64,000 nucleotides of DNA from assembly GCA_029532415.1 (NCBI GenBank), contig JAQOTA010000060.1:1-64000 (forward strand), given 5' to 3'. Numbering within the stretch: the first letter of the stretch is position 1; every line of letters starts with the position of its first letter. The DNA comes from Marasmius tenuissimus. Taxonomy: Eukaryota; Basidiomycota; Agaricomycetes; Agaricales; Marasmiaceae. Both the position numbers and the translations under genes were made by a program. The notes below the pieces were generated by a model. That model saw nothing but the letters and a program-made list of their open reading frames with translations. It made no database searches and had not been told where the DNA came from. Shown one piece after another: positions 35,501 to 46,744 of this stretch.

Positions 35501-36392
35501 GGACGTTGCGCAGAGGGAGTTCAACAATCCTTCTACCCCCGCTCGTAAACGTCATCCCCCCTCTGCGTTGGTTCCGCCGTCTGCCGAGCAATCGGGAGAT
35601 AATCTTATCGATTCTGTCTCCTCCCCCAAAAGGGAGCGATTGCGAAGAGACAAAGATCTCAACTCTACTCCCATGTCCCAATCTCCACTTCAGGTTCAAC
35701 GACAGGTCTCTGGTGAGAGTGACGAGATGTTTGATTCTCGAACCCAGTCACAGTTGCCTCCCAAGCCTGCCGGGCGGTTGGCAGGACGTAGGAAACGACC
35801 TCATGAGGACGATGACAATGGCTCTGTTTCGCGACAACGTTGCCGGTTTTCACCACCACCAGCGAGAGAGCATGACCGAGGGCAGAGGCGAGTTTCGGAC
35901 TTCGTTCGGGAGACGTCGCCGTCATCGCCGCCTCGAAGGTCTGCACGGTCGGTGTCACCTAGGCCTACGGCTAGACTCGAGCAAGTGTCCCTAGAAGCAC
36001 GCATAGGACCACAACAGGAAGGTTGCGGCGTTCCTGACCATGGCCTTCCTGCCGTCCTTCCTCCCAGTCCGACTTCGTACTCGGGACCACGCCATGATAG
36101 TAATTCTGGTCATGGTGGCCCCGTAACTTTTGAGAGCCCTCTATCTCTACTCCGTCGAATGGATGTTCCGGAACACAGCAAAAACACTTCGTATCACCCA
36201 CCAGGGGCGGGACCGTCCAAGAATACCAACAGGAAGGGCACATTCAAGGCTAAGGGTATTAGCCAGGCCAATAAAAAGAAGTGGAGTTCCTGTGGCGGCG
36301 TTAGAAAGGGCGGTCCCGGCCCAGTTGCGCCCTCCCACAAGCAGCCAGTTAGTCTTAAGCAGCGCCTCGGTGGATATGCTGCCATCGGTTGA
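32529..36392 (+). CDS. Large coiled-coil, Ser/Pro-rich protein (MATRF family, paralogue at 63888)
   Basis: Single exon of 1,287 codons. The start at 32529 was chosen because the protein then begins MATRFEDFSFHTIGREPELL, which matches the paralogue starting at 63888 (MASDLSNFAFTHIGKEPDLL). Layout: conserved N-terminal block (residues 1-40); Ser/Pro-rich disordered part with phosphosite-like SPSP repeats (about 60-300); a predicted long single helix of Arg/Glu/Lys heptads (about 390-665, for example EEERKQQEAERKREEEERKK); another Pro/Ser/Thr-rich part (about 670-1,230) with a basic patch (AGRRKRPHED); and a basic C-terminus (KGTFKAKGISQANKKKW ... SLKQRLGGYAAIG). I know of no assigned function. 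Charged helix and basic ends suggest a nuclear or RNA/cytoskeleton-linked scaffold, as inference only. TGA at 36390-36392. Confidence 0.8.
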   Translation: MATRFEDFSFHTIGREPELLKRLSTPDPNAPYSEDEEQLDSTDSESSWDVEPFPSGRPTFLQRLSGGDPGQENDDTAMMEVDYAGPSDSNPSLQSRFQPFADTINASNGVPRAGNLQKAVGKAAAGVVTATHSSSPTPASRHPSHPQSTRPLPDHNSASLSESSQPPRVDGPESRPDSPFNFNLQYPPNSSRSVSPVKPDLARLKLEQLDLIPSPHTPRNRSPSPTLTVPAPPPNAPQCPPRQDALSRLRSLRRLLSSFASLNDTNPCTSQPNANASGSNINPAPTDIVTLTSHAEALTRESLERVRTSTETSPDVSEKGDMSSNAVPEITGRVENVVDGVKQSEEILRQMGEWIREYEMMLGSPSDEDGDVEMEMDNDDDEAKVVAREERYLEQLSERVELAQKRRADAVESIVEARKMREREKREKEEAERKRKEVEAERERERQQRIAEEEDAARERRIAELEQKLAKERAEDAEAKARRQREDEERQRREAEEQREEEERMRAAERLREEEEERKQQEAERKREEEERKKKEADEERKRQEEVEARRRKQAEEAAEAERQRRLVEERERQRQVELVEQEKKRKEAEERRAAEAERRRLAEEQKRKRLEEAEQQRKIEEERAKVQEEAERKAKAKIEDERKQRETLKLRKEREAAQRLAEQNPNREQPQGKPTQDGEAEQAHSAGIHSAARSPIIPTKTASSTSPPVTAAPSSVKHTVSSSPPTLPKKGLANPIAGQTLVPLTPPQRKQQKATDQQTSDNVPPGVPTPSTSSLTSHNTSLSPDIARVTSLGLRVPKPTTSPLSSKKDLRVDADVLNDAEAFRSQASVLLSASSGVSDTPTIHSYDPLDQGNLPIQDYNTTPTRATRSMNPQGVLASGNGNAMEIEEVGKQGVSHPRVASVEGSANQIPAPTSSRRLSDGGKSNGQQVSGSMNVVPKPGAPSPFGPTKALAPATITGALIPPGSVGGVHPTNASAYPPVPRNAQAPLEQDVAQREFNNPSTPARKRHPPSALVPPSAEQSGDNLIDSVSSPKRERLRRDKDLNSTPMSQSPLQVQRQVSGESDEMFDSRTQSQLPPKPAGRLAGRRKRPHEDDDNGSVSRQRCRFSPPPAREHDRGQRRVSDFVRETSPSSPPRRSARSVSPRPTARLEQVSLEARIGPQQEGCGVPDHGLPAVLPPSPTSYSGPRHDSNSGHGGPVTFESPLSLLRRMDVPEHSKNTSYHPPGAGPSKNTNRKGTFKAKGISQANKKKWSSCGGVRKGGPGPVAPSHKQPVSLKQRLGGYAAIG

Positions 36393-36946
36393 TTCTTTCT
36401 GGAAGGTCTTTCAAACGTGGTGAGTTCTCTCATATGACTCGTCCCCTGGCCGATAGCTGACTGGTTTGATGTTCGTAGAGGTTCCTGTGTGTGTTAGGTA
36501 AGGTAAATGTCTTCTCGCGTTCTCAATCCGGTTGTTGTCTTTGAGTTTCTTTCTGCATAACTGTCCCAGTAGCGAGGTTTGAATCGCTACTATCGTGTAT
36601 AATAAACCGAATTCCTTCTTGTCCTCGTCAATAACATGAGCTGCTCGAACCGATTTTCGGGAGCGTGTAGCATGCCTCTGCAAACGATATCTAGGAACCT
36701 CGTTCTCTCGACAGCCGACTCCGCGCATCGTTCCCAGCATTGTATATACAGGACCTCACTACCCGATAGCTACGCCCCGTGGTCGTTTGTTTGGTATTTT
36801 CGAGCACTCCGTTGATGAGGACGATGAAACAATTTCTTCTCGAGTTGATTGTGGGATCGATATCTGGATTCTATACATGTTGCGCCCACGCACGGCATCT
36901 GCCGGTCGGAGAGAAATGATTTAGCGTAAGCACTAGACTTCGTCTC
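36393..36946. other. Intergenic
   Basis: 3' flank of the coiled-coil gene. A minus-strand open frame (36411-36740) has no motif. No other content recognised. Confidence 0.45.
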
Positions 36947-37220
36947 CTAGTTCTCCTCAACGACTTCATCTTCAGCTACGATAGGCACCTCCCAGGTATT
37001 TCCGCTCTTCTTGTCGATAAAGAATAAGAGAAGATGCTGAACCAGTGATTTGCCGCACAAAGCACGAAACCGGAAACGCCTGCCCCCTTTGCTGCTTGCC
37101 TTGTCAACGGTACAACGATGTATGGCAAACTACGCATTGAACAGACAAATATACATCCAGGGATCGGAGTACCTTGTAGATGTCCTCGATCAGTATCTCC
37201 CGAACAAGCTCGCCATTCAT
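36947..37220 (-). CDS. Possible small two-exon protein with acidic tail
   Basis: ATG at 37220 reads MNGELVREILIEDIYK, then a GTACTC donor; the acceptor before ASSKGGRRFRFRALCGKSLV continues through HLLLFFIDKKSGNTWEVPIV and ends AEDEVVEEN with TAG at 36947-36949. The join is in frame and the product (about 66 residues) has a basic middle and acidic end. It could be a short gene or the last two exons of a longer one extending rightwards; I could not find convincing upstream exons and do not recognise it. The opposite strand also has an open frame here. Confidence 0.3.
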
Positions 37221-37766
37221 CGTGTGAGTAGCTCATTCTACTCAAGCCTTTGTCTGGCTCTGTTTCTCACAACCGAACTGACAGTCCTATGATAACTAAA
37301 TCTTTCGACAGGCTTATCCCCGGCCGCTCCTAAATCAGACGATATCCGGGGTGCGACGCAACCCCGACCTGATAACCAAGAGAACGAACCTCCAGCCAGG
37401 GACATCCTAACGTCAGAACACCCTCAGATTATCCCTCCATTAGTGGCAGCAAGAATGTCTCGCCAGATCCGTAACTCATTACCTATCTATCGATTTGTAC
37501 AAACTTTTTGATGTATGCACGACGATGTTTAGAGCCTCTCTTGTCTCCGTCTCCGAGGAGAGATCAGAAACTTGAGCGAGAATTGTATCGAGGCATAAAC
37601 ACCATTAGATGGATAGACCATACCCTCAACCGACATGCACACGTTCAGTCCCCTAATTATCATGTTACCTTCGTCGATGAGTGATCATTGATTGTGCTAT
37701 CGGATCTCCATTGACTTGTAAGCCCCATAATATATACACTGTCGTCCGTTCTGCCAAAGAAAAAGA
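37221..37766. other. Intergenic
   Basis: No gene recognised. It lies downstream of PIG-U (3' flank at the right) and upstream of the small candidate gene. Confidence 0.45.
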
Positions 37767-39482
37767 TCACTCTTGAGCCACAGCCCAGCCTTCTTTCTCT
37801 TCTCCAACCGCGATTCTCAATCCTGCCCAAAGGGCGTCGATAACAGCAGCGCCGTTCGCACATCCGAATACCAAGGTACTCGCGTAGTAGAAGTTGGCGT
37901 TACCCGTTCCTTGTGCGAGCCACAGATTGTGGAACAGCGGCATGAGGAGGGCAGCGTGAAGATGCAGAAGGGCAGTGACAATCGGATAGCGAAGATCTGT
38001 CAAAGTCAAGCACAGGGCTGATGTTAGTGGTGTGTCGAATATGGAGGTTGAGTGCCCCGGAGAACTCACATGGGTATATCTCTGGAAAGAGAACGTGCAT
38101 CGTTATGAACAGACCTGGGTCTGAGAACGTCGGATACGCTTTGAAAGTTCCGAGCACCCCAAACAGGACGAATGCTGCATAGAGTGGATCGTATCTGAGC
38201 GCGTCATGGTCGGTATTAGCTAGAGAAGTAAGGTTGGCCGAAATCACGCACTGGAATTTGATGCACATAGGTGCAATATATATGAAAAGGTGCACCTATG
38301 TTCTATTATCAGACCCAACCATCAACCCAAAGCAAAGACCCACTCACCGAGAACACCATGAGGAAAAAGGGTCTGAAATGATCGAACATCTCCGTGAAAA
38401 AGTACCACCATAGTCCGGTATTGGGTGTGAGGTCAGGTAACGTCAGGCTTAACAGAAAATGTGAGCCGAAGTCGCGTTGAGGAAACATCGTAAACATACC
38501 TTGCACCCCAAGTCTGCAACATCCATGTCACACCTCCCGATACCAAACACGAAGCGATGGTCAAAGAGAAGAAGTACGCAAGGAATTCAAGCAATAGCGA
38601 AGGTATTCTCTTCAAATTTCCGGAGAAAGCTCGTGGGGATGCCAAATGTGAGTGTGGGTCGCTGAGGAGTAGTAAAAGCGTTGGCGCCAGTAAAACGATT
38701 GAAGAGAACGATAGATGTAACAGGAAGGAGACCGCAAGAAGCGCTTGCGAAGTTTTCTCTATAGATCTCGGGTTACGCGGGCCTGCGAAAGGGGAGGAAT
38801 CCACGCACTCTGACAAGCGAACATCAGAACCAACAAGGCGAGCATGTTCTCGAAGGACGAGGTTGAAAGAGCTAGGCTGGGTAGGAATAGGTATGGATTG
38901 AGGAGATAACTGCGCGAGGGTCAGCAATGCGAAATTCGATACTGAAGAACAAGCGTACGCGCCGGCCACCAAGCTATCTCTCGAACTCTGAGCGGTCTTC
39001 CCAAGACCTTGTCGTGCCCTCCATATCTCAACCAGGGCATACGCGCCAATCGCATCGCACAGAGTCCATAGTATCGCGGCAAATGTTCTTGAATTCGGTA
39101 TGAGGGTCGAGAACAACGAAAGATATAACGGCGACTACGCAGAAGAATGTCAGCCCGTTGAAATCGTTACGGTTCAAAACGACGGACTCACATGTCTGAA
39201 CACCCCACCAGAGTATGGATCTACACCACTTCGAAACAGGTATATTCCCTCCTGCACTGTTGACGATAGTAATGAAGTTTCTTAATGTTAATTGCGAATG
39301 CGGTTCATCGCAAAGTACCCACAATTTCGGTACGAGGTCAACGGCGAGGAGAGTTGGTGGTTATGAACGAGGTCGAAAGGTTGTAAAAGTGCTACACATA
39401 GTCTAGTAGCAACTATCACGGGAAATGAATATTTTGTCGCGGTCGAGGGTGTCGACGTCGAGGACCCGGTCTTTTCAGACAT
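37767..39482 (-). CDS. PIGU: GPI transamidase subunit PIG-U / Gab1
   Basis: Multi-pass ER membrane subunit of the complex that attaches GPI anchors to proteins. ATG at 39482: [20 protein letters not shown] leading to [13 protein letters not shown]. Many hydrophobic helices follow over about nine exons, including [20 protein letters not shown]. The diagnostic PIG-U block [20 protein letters not shown] then PFFLMVF lies near 38,360-38,450 and the late helix block [20 protein letters not shown] then [13 protein letters not shown] near 37,850-37,960; TGA at 37767-37769. [20 protein letters not shown] and the terminal NANFxYAxTLV are hallmarks of the PIG-U/Gab1/CDC91L1 family. It is functionally related to the predicted GPI-like tail on the GMC enzyme in this window, though not linked genetically. 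Confidence 0.88.
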
Positions 39483-40980
39483 CGCGTACGAAGAATGGCA
39501 CTGTACAGTGTACAGCGACACGACGGTCGGACTTCTCGGAGATGAGCGCAGACTCACATCACATGATCTCGGAATATGCCGGTATTCCTTTTTGTATTTC
39601 TCCAGGCGTGCATGTTGCCTTCATCCTTTCCACCATCATCTCAATTCCCAACGAGCCGGTCCTAAGTTGGGTCAAATTATTAAGTTGCACTAGAGCCAGG
39701 TACTCGGTAATGGTGAGTTAGCTTCCATCTTTGTATCATTTTTCATGATGCTACTTCACAATATTTGCTACTTCAGAGGGCCACGCGCTCTATGAGACCA
39801 CATTTTCCACCAAGATCTCTGATTCATTCTTCTCTGTGCCTCACTTATTTTTGCATGCTGACTCACGTTCGTCTACAGATTCAATTTATCGAAGTTATAA
39901 ACCTTGTGTCACGTAGTCCGCGAATGAAACATTTCTATGCCACACTTCTATGAAAAACACGAGGGCGAGCCCGGTCTCTGCTCGCGCATACCTAGGACAT
40001 CCCACGAATCCGACTCTGGAAAAGCAAGCGTTCAGAATAGATGCCTTGATTCCCGTGTGTCGTCCTATTGTCATCTATGGATATTCACGGATCTCAAAGC
40101 GCGTTTACCTAGTTCCAATACCCCTTGAGATCTTCCTCAGTCCGGCCGATTACAATTAAACCCATGCTTGCATCCCGCCCACCCAGCTACTGCTTCGTTT
40201 CGGGGTTTCCTTCGCATTCCTCGGTTTTTTAATTGTCTTTTCTTTTGAGCACCGCGATCCGAACTTCACCCTCGTCTGCGAGGGCTACTTTATCAACCTG
40301 ATGGCCGTCTCGTCGGCGAGCCCAGTTGAACTATAGCCAAGTGCAAGTTCATGCATCTTCAGTCAGTTTCACCTGTACTGTGAGATCAGGCCTGCGCTAT
40401 CGAATGGACGTCGAGGACTATCTGTGGGCCGCAGCTTTTCCTCCCAGCTCACAACCGAGTCAAATTTCCGCTAGCGACCCCACTTCCGCGACTATTTCCG
40501 TCAACCAAGGACCTCCAAGAACAAGCCTCTGATATCACAGGTACGTTTCGACGGTGCCGGTATTTCTCATTCCCACATTTCTTATTGTTCCGTTGCAGAG
40601 CAGACGGCGGGACACTCTGGATCCTGCCTTAGACAGACCCCCGAGCAATCTCCTTTCTTGTTCCCAGACCCTCCAGGCACATATGATGACCATATTAGGG
40701 AATTCACTATTGTCAATGTCCAAGTGGCGGGATTCGAGATCCAGCCTGCCTCTCCCCATCTCGGGTAGGTCCTTATTGTTTCTGTCGTACCATGGCATTT
40801 TTTGCTGACACGCTGAGGGCTCACCTCATGCCACTAGGGTATTGGGTATTGAAAGAACAATAACTGGTGGAGATATATAACCCTCACCGCTCCAGCTCTC
40901 TTACATCAAGCCAAAGAGCTATTCGAGTTCTCGTAGTCGCCTCCTCGCACAACTCAATCCTCTCCGCTACAACTTGTATT
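39483..40980. other. 1.5 kb between PIG-U and the pheromone gene; fragmentary coding signal
   Basis: Plus-strand frames give scattered protein-like pieces: GVHVAFILSTIISIPNEPVL (about 39610-39670), RFGVSFAFLGFLIVFSFEHR (about 40195-40260), and an exon after a good acceptor at about 40600 reading PFLFPDPPGTYDDHIREFTI then VNVQVAGFEIQ. I could not join them into one protein. I looked for a STE3 pheromone receptor because of the adjacent pheromone gene; the FAFLGFLIV helix is suggestive but no later receptor helices follow. A TATA box (GATATATAA) is at 40872-40880. Confidence 0.35.
40872..40880 (+). promoter_or_regulatory. TATA box of the pheromone gene
   Basis: GATATATAA lies about 100 bases before the pheromone precursor start codon. 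Confidence 0.5.
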
Positions 40981-41100
40981 ATGGACGCTTTCACCAGCCT
41001 TTTCACCATCGCCTCCACCGCCCAGAACCCTCATCCCGAGGAAGTTCCCGTCGACGAAGAGGGCAACTCCAAGAGCGGCTCGATGTGTGTTATCGCATGA
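40981..41100 (+). CDS. Mating-type lipopeptide pheromone precursor (CaaX)
   Basis: A 39-residue ORF starting MDAFTSLFTIASTAQNPHPE and ending KSGSMCVIA before TGA at 41098-41100. A very short protein whose last four residues are Cys-aliphatic-aliphatic-Ala (CVIA) is the standard signature of basidiomycete B-mating-type pheromone precursors: the Cys is farnesylated and carboxymethylated after the last three residues are removed, and the N-terminal part is trimmed. The acidic stretch EEVPVDEEGN before the tail is also usual; the cleavage site giving the mature 9-14-mer is not obvious. The start was chosen at 40981, although the frame is open upstream, because MDAF/MD(x)F starts are typical of these precursors and a TATA box lies at 40872. 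No receptor gene was recognised in the window. Confidence 0.75.
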   Translation: MDAFTSLFTIASTAQNPHPEEVPVDEEGNSKSGSMCVIA

Positions 41101-42030
41101 GCCCAGAGCCCTACGCAATCCACATTGTACCTGTGCATGTATTGCCTACATATACCATTAATTATTGTGAGTCTTTTCCCTCCCTTCTTTCGAGCTGCAC
41201 TCGATACCGACACTATGGTTTTCTCAGTTATCCTAAATATCGCGAGCTAATATGCCGACGATAAATCCGCCACCCCCCTCGTAGCGCGCGATACCTAACT
41301 CAACCCATCTCGCTACGTGGTCTACCCGCCATACCACCATCACAGCCCAGCGCTCCGACATTCACATTCGACTTTCACATTGGTGCCACACTGGCATCCC
41401 CCTTTTCTTTTTTTTTACTTTCGGGGCAGATGAATCTACACGGCCGTTGCATTTGTACTATTACCCGCAATCCATTGAATCGAAGCATAGTTTTTAACAA
41501 TTAACTCGTTCCCACTGAGAGTTGAGACAGTGAAAAAGACAATAAGTTGCTCCGAACTTTGCGCGAGATGGCCATTCATTTCATATTATTTCTCCTTCTG
41601 CGGCGATGAACGTGCCCGGGAACATGGGAGCTTCAGCTGAACCCTGGCGACACGGTGACGTAGAAAACAATTGGAGGTCTTGGTGAATGCCTATGGTCTC
41701 TTACGATTCCAGTAGAGTCAGGCTGGTGGTTTCATCTACAGGGGCATGGTTCGAGAGGGCGGCAGAAACCGCAATCGCTTTCATTGAACAAACTAGTAAG
41801 TATGTAGTCGACACGAGTATCATGTAGATTATGGCGATTGTATGTTTTCCGAATTCCCATTTAGTGAATGCAACAGATATAGACTCTCTCTCAGCCGGAA
41901 GTACCCTGAGGTCACCGTGTCTCGGAAAAGAGTAGGTAGTTGAACGATAATGGTTATGTTACATCTCAGAATTCCAGGTAATCAAGATATCCTTTCTAAG
42001 TAGATGCTTCCCCGCCCCTAATAAGATCAC
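41101..42030. other. Intergenic
   Basis: No gene recognised. Contains the 3' flank of the pheromone gene and of the Dicer-like gene. Confidence 0.5.
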
Positions 42031-45000
42031 TTATACCTCGCCATTCGAACGAAGGTGAAGAATACGAATCGCAGCTTCAGCCGCCGCCAGTCGCACCTCC
42101 TCTTGACTCGGTTTGCCATGGTATACATCGCGCTCACTGGCACCCTCTAGCAGCTCATCGTCGAGGTAAATATTACAAGTGATGTTCCCGCTCTCCTTCG
42201 CGTACTCATACTTCATCTTCTTCTGATTCTTCGCCGCCCACATCGACAATCGTGACACGGGATGCAGAGTATCGACATCTTCGTTCACTATCCGTTCGAG
42301 AACCTGCATGAGACCCAATTTCCTCATTACGTCCCGGACAGCGTCAAGGCTACCCTCAGAATCGAGGTAGACTGCACCGAGAATGCTCTCGATCATATCC
42401 GCATAGAATTTGGGAGCCTGAAGTCGGGTGAGGGAGGCCCATGGAAAGATTGTGCCTGTCTTCAAAGCAGAGTTAATTTCCTCCCCACGTCTGTGAAAGC
42501 GTGCTCGTGTCATTTGCTGCTCCTCGTGAATGTGCGTGCTGGAATGAAGCAAACACTGCCATAGATAGACAATCTTCCGGTCGACTGCGAGCGCGATAGA
42601 GCCGTCGTCGTCTGGTTCGGGCATCTGTGCATCGACCTCAAGGGAGGCGTGCAAGCACATGAACGCCAGAATATGTCCGTTGACGACGGCGACCTTCCGG
42701 AGGTATACGTGACCGGGACTGTATTCCTTTCCGGGCGCGTAGTAGAGGTGATCGTTGACGATCATGTCAAGAACGGCGTCGCCCAAGAATTCCATTCGTT
42801 CATAGGAGACGGTGCCAAAGTCTTGCTGGTGACTCGCATGCGTCAGAGCTTCTACCAGAAGCAACTTCCTCTTGAAGTTGTACCCGACGATTTGTTCCAC
42901 CTGGCTCACCTGTGGTGGAAGTTCTGGAACCCGTAGATGGCTTTTGTCGACACGAGATAAGATGCTGGCCACACGGACATCGAGAGGTTTCCACTTCGAG
43001 TCTAGGCCAAGATCGAAGAACTTGATTGTCTCGTATGCCATGTTGATACCGCCGTACTCGTGCGCCGCGCCGACAAGGGATTCAATGACATCCGCGAGGA
43101 CTGTATCGAAGTCTCAGTATCAATACACGGTGAGAAGGAGGTCGCCGAGACGGACCTTTGGTGGACATCTCTTGTTGGCGCTTTTTCGACTTTGGCTTTG
43201 GGCCACCAGTCGGCGGCTCGGAGGCTTGCACAGGAGGAGAGACCACGGGAGGCGGGGACGATAGGTAGGCTGGTTTCCACTTCTTGCCCACCAGACGATC
43301 TGAGAGACTGTCAGCTCAATTTGAGTAGGTGTTCGAGATCGCTGCTTACCTCGAATGATCCACTTGTACGTCTCTCTGTTAAGACTCTCTTTAGCTAACT
43401 GAGCGTTGTTCACAAGCTGGTCTTTCTTCTTGGTAAGATAGCCCTCAGGCCAAACGGGATGCTCATCGAAGAGCTGAATAGCTGAGACATATTTGAGAAC
43501 AGCATCTCCTAAGGTCTCGAGTCGCTGATAATTCCGTCTTTCTTGGGAGACTGGTGCGGTAAGAGCGGTCGTTAAAAGCTCTTTCGAAATGTCGTACATG
43601 GGTGTCATGGCAAGCAACGACTCCCGCAAAGATTCAACCGTAAGCGCCATGGCGAGGGCACGGAGAACAGAGGGAAGGAGAAGGGCGTATTTAAGTTCGG
43701 TCTCAGAGAACAGAGGAACTTGCGAGAGTGCGGGTACGAGAAGGAGCTGTTTGGGTGGGCTAGCGGATCTTGTCGACGGAGGTATGGGTACCAGGAAGTT
43801 CGTTCGAGGAGGGTATGCTTCTACAACCAACAACGGAAAGATGATCTCTAGCTCGGTCTTGCGATACATATTCCGTACAGCTTCCTCTTCCTCGGTCGTC
43901 AAGGGTTCGGAGGCGAACCTCCAGCGGACGAAACGATACGATTTCGAGCCTCGTTTGATCATGACGAGATCCTGAGGATGGTCATAGTGCTGAGCCACGA
44001 GCTGTGCGTTAGCGTGGAAAGCATCCTTGACGGGAGCCTCGGGATCAATGGACTGGATCCATGATCTCCGTTCGACCCAAGTATTGTCTGGAGTGTCTTC
44101 AACTGGCAGAATAAGGTAGGAGAAGTCGTCTTTGCCCCAATCCATACGAGATCCATGGATACTCCAGAACACCATTCGCGTGTACTCTCCCGCTTTCGAG
44201 ACGGTTTCGTCGTCTGCACCGATAACATCAACGCGACGGAGTTGGACTCGCAACTGCTCGCGACTAGGAAGGTGGAGGATCGGACCGTCATCGATCGACC
44301 ATGGGGGAGGCTCTACACGAGTGAGAATGAAAAGGGGAGAGAGGTCTCCAATCGAAAGTTCCGACCTATACCAACGCGTGGTCCCGTTGGTAGACAACCA
44401 CGGATCGATCTGGGTCTGAACGCCAACGAGACCAATGCGCTTCTCGATCTCCTGCTTGAGCTCTTTCACCTCGTCGTCGTCTACGAATCGTGGCAAGAGG
44501 TGATCATTCAGAAGGCCCTCTTCATATAGGCGACAATAGGCCTTGAACGCGACGTGCTGATGGGCAGACGTCTTGTTCAAGTAAGGTCTATCGGTGTTGA
44601 ATGTCCGGAGGTCGTTTGGAAGCACTCGAGGTAGCGTTAGGGTTGAGTTCCAAGGACCTGGGTATAGAGGTGTCCCCTGCTGGAACTGTGGGCTGAATAG
44701 GTGCCAGTCGAGTGGGTAGTCTGGCGGATCGAGGTCGTAGATGGGTCGGTTATCCTCAAAGTTTCGTGAGGTCATGACCGCGCAAAAGTGTGCTAGATGA
44801 GGAATGGCGGACTGGAGTGTAAGGAGGGCGCTATGTGGTCGCTTCAGTGAATGTATATATGTCGTGCTGGACAACTCACCCAGTGTTTTCCACTTTGAAC
44901 CTCAGACCATCATCGTCAGGTTGCCCTTCGTACGAAACAGCAGAATTCGTCATGGAGCTCGTGTATCGGTTGACCATTTCCTGCTCCAAATTTTGCCATT

Positions 45001-46744
45001 TCGTTAAGTCTTGTTGAAAGTTGGAACTCTCTTCAAACATCAACGTGAATGTACTCCTCCTCTTCCTCGCCCGTCCACGACTCTGTGCCCACGAGGCCAT
45101 GTTCGGAGGCAGATCCCACCGTATCACGCACCCACACGCCTGCACATCTATCCCTTCCTCTGCAACAGACGTCGACACAATGAGGTTCTTCTCTCCAATC
45201 CGAAAGTCCATGATCACTTCATCCGCCGAGTCTTTCACCATTTGACGTGTAATATCCATCATGGCGTGTCGGTGTCCACTATCTGAAGTTCCAAGAAGAG
45301 ACCCCACGCGGAAAGCGCTTGCTATAACAGGATGGTTGGAAAGCACCTCCTTCAACGCCAACACCACATCGCGACGCTGAACAAACACCAAACCACTAAA
45401 CACCTCATTCTGCCTCTCCGCCTCCTCCTTCTCAGTAATCAGACATTCAATAAGAGCGACAATCTTGTCGGAAAGCCCCAGAGACACGTCCTCGGGTGCA
45501 TACGACGGTCGAGTGATATGAACGCGGTTGATAATATCCAAGAGATAGACCTTCTCCTGAACCTTCCACGTTTTCATCATGTGTGCGAGGGGGTTGGCAG
45601 CTTTCTTAGCATTGTCGAGGACTTCCCAGACGAACCATTCGGCGGCCCAGTAACCGACCTCCTCGAGGATGACTTGTGCAGTGCGGTGACAATCTTTCAG
45701 TCCTTTGTGTGTGAAGGAGTCTTCTTTGGAGATGACTTTGGAGAGCTTGCTGTCGATTCGTCGATACTCGGCGCTTCCGTGCGTAGCACGAGCAAGCCCC
45801 TGACGGAGAGACTTGACGTATGGATCGTCTTCGATGTCGAGGGTGTCGATAGCTTGGCTGAGGGCGGCGACGTTGGGCGAGAAAAGGGTGGCGGAGTCGG
45901 GTTTTCGATAGACGATGTGTTTGAAAACCGGCCGATGAACAAACTGAGTCAGTTCCTGTCTGTGTTGGCGTGGCGAGACGATGGTACTATCGAGATTGTG
46001 TTGAATGACACTGTTCTTGCCCGTGAGGTCGTGGCCTGTTATGTGAAAAACAGAAAGGAACGAGCGACGTACTTGAAAGCCCGGTCGACGTTGCCTCCGT
46101 ATATCGGACTGGCAGTCAGACCCATGACCATTGGCTGAACAAAATTGGGAATGGTGCCATCCGGCCCCCTGATTCGAGGGGGTAGTGCCTTGTAGAACTC
46201 TTGCATGATTCGATTGTACGGATCGCCTTCGACGGCGTGGTGGGCTTCATCGAAAATGAGAAGACTGAGATCGCGACCCATGACAATATAGCCATGGCGC
46301 AACGCATCTAAAAGAACCTGAGGGGTCGATACAACGACACGATAATCTCTCAACACCGTCTGCCACATATTCGTGTCTTTCCACTGGTCTGGATGTTTCG
46401 CACCGGTGATAAGGCCAACAGATACAGGCAGCGCCTCGCTTATAACACGGTGCTGCTGTTCACATAAGGATACTGTAGGAGCGAAGAACCAAGAAATCTG
46501 AGGGGGCGTATCCATTCTCAGTAAGTATGCAAATCCGAGAGAATATACGCCTATTACGCACCTTTCGTGATTCACGCTCTGCTTCTATCTTCAAACGGAG
46601 AACCGCGACATGCGTTTTGCCTGATCCAGTGTCCATCGCAATGATAATATTTCTGCGTAAGCTCTCCTCCAACATTTCCCTTTGATAACCTCGCGTCGTA
46701 ACAGCAGGCGTTGGTGGCGTTGGATCTTGAGTTGAATTATCCAT
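42031..46744 (-). CDS. Dicer-like endoribonuclease
   Basis: Cleaves double-stranded RNA into small RNAs for RNA silencing. Order along the minus strand: DExD helicase ([16 protein letters not shown], motif [16 protein letters not shown], motif [15 protein letters not shown], motif III); helicase C ([54 protein letters not shown]); a Dicer-dimerisation/linker part; RNase IIIa ([20 protein letters not shown], then [17 protein letters not shown] after an intron); RNase IIIb ([38 protein letters not shown]); and a short C-terminal dsRNA-binding-like tail. Both RNase III halves keep the acidic residues. I see no clear PAZ domain, which is usual in fungal Dicers. Roughly 1,350-1,400 residues over about ten exons. 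The start is taken at 46744 ([13 protein letters not shown]), but in-frame ATGs lie upstream; TAA-type stop at 42031. Confidence 0.92.

Noticed and set aside
45332..46138. 268-codon plus-strand open frame
   Set aside because: Antisense of the Dicer helicase exons, which carry clear conserved motifs on the other strand.
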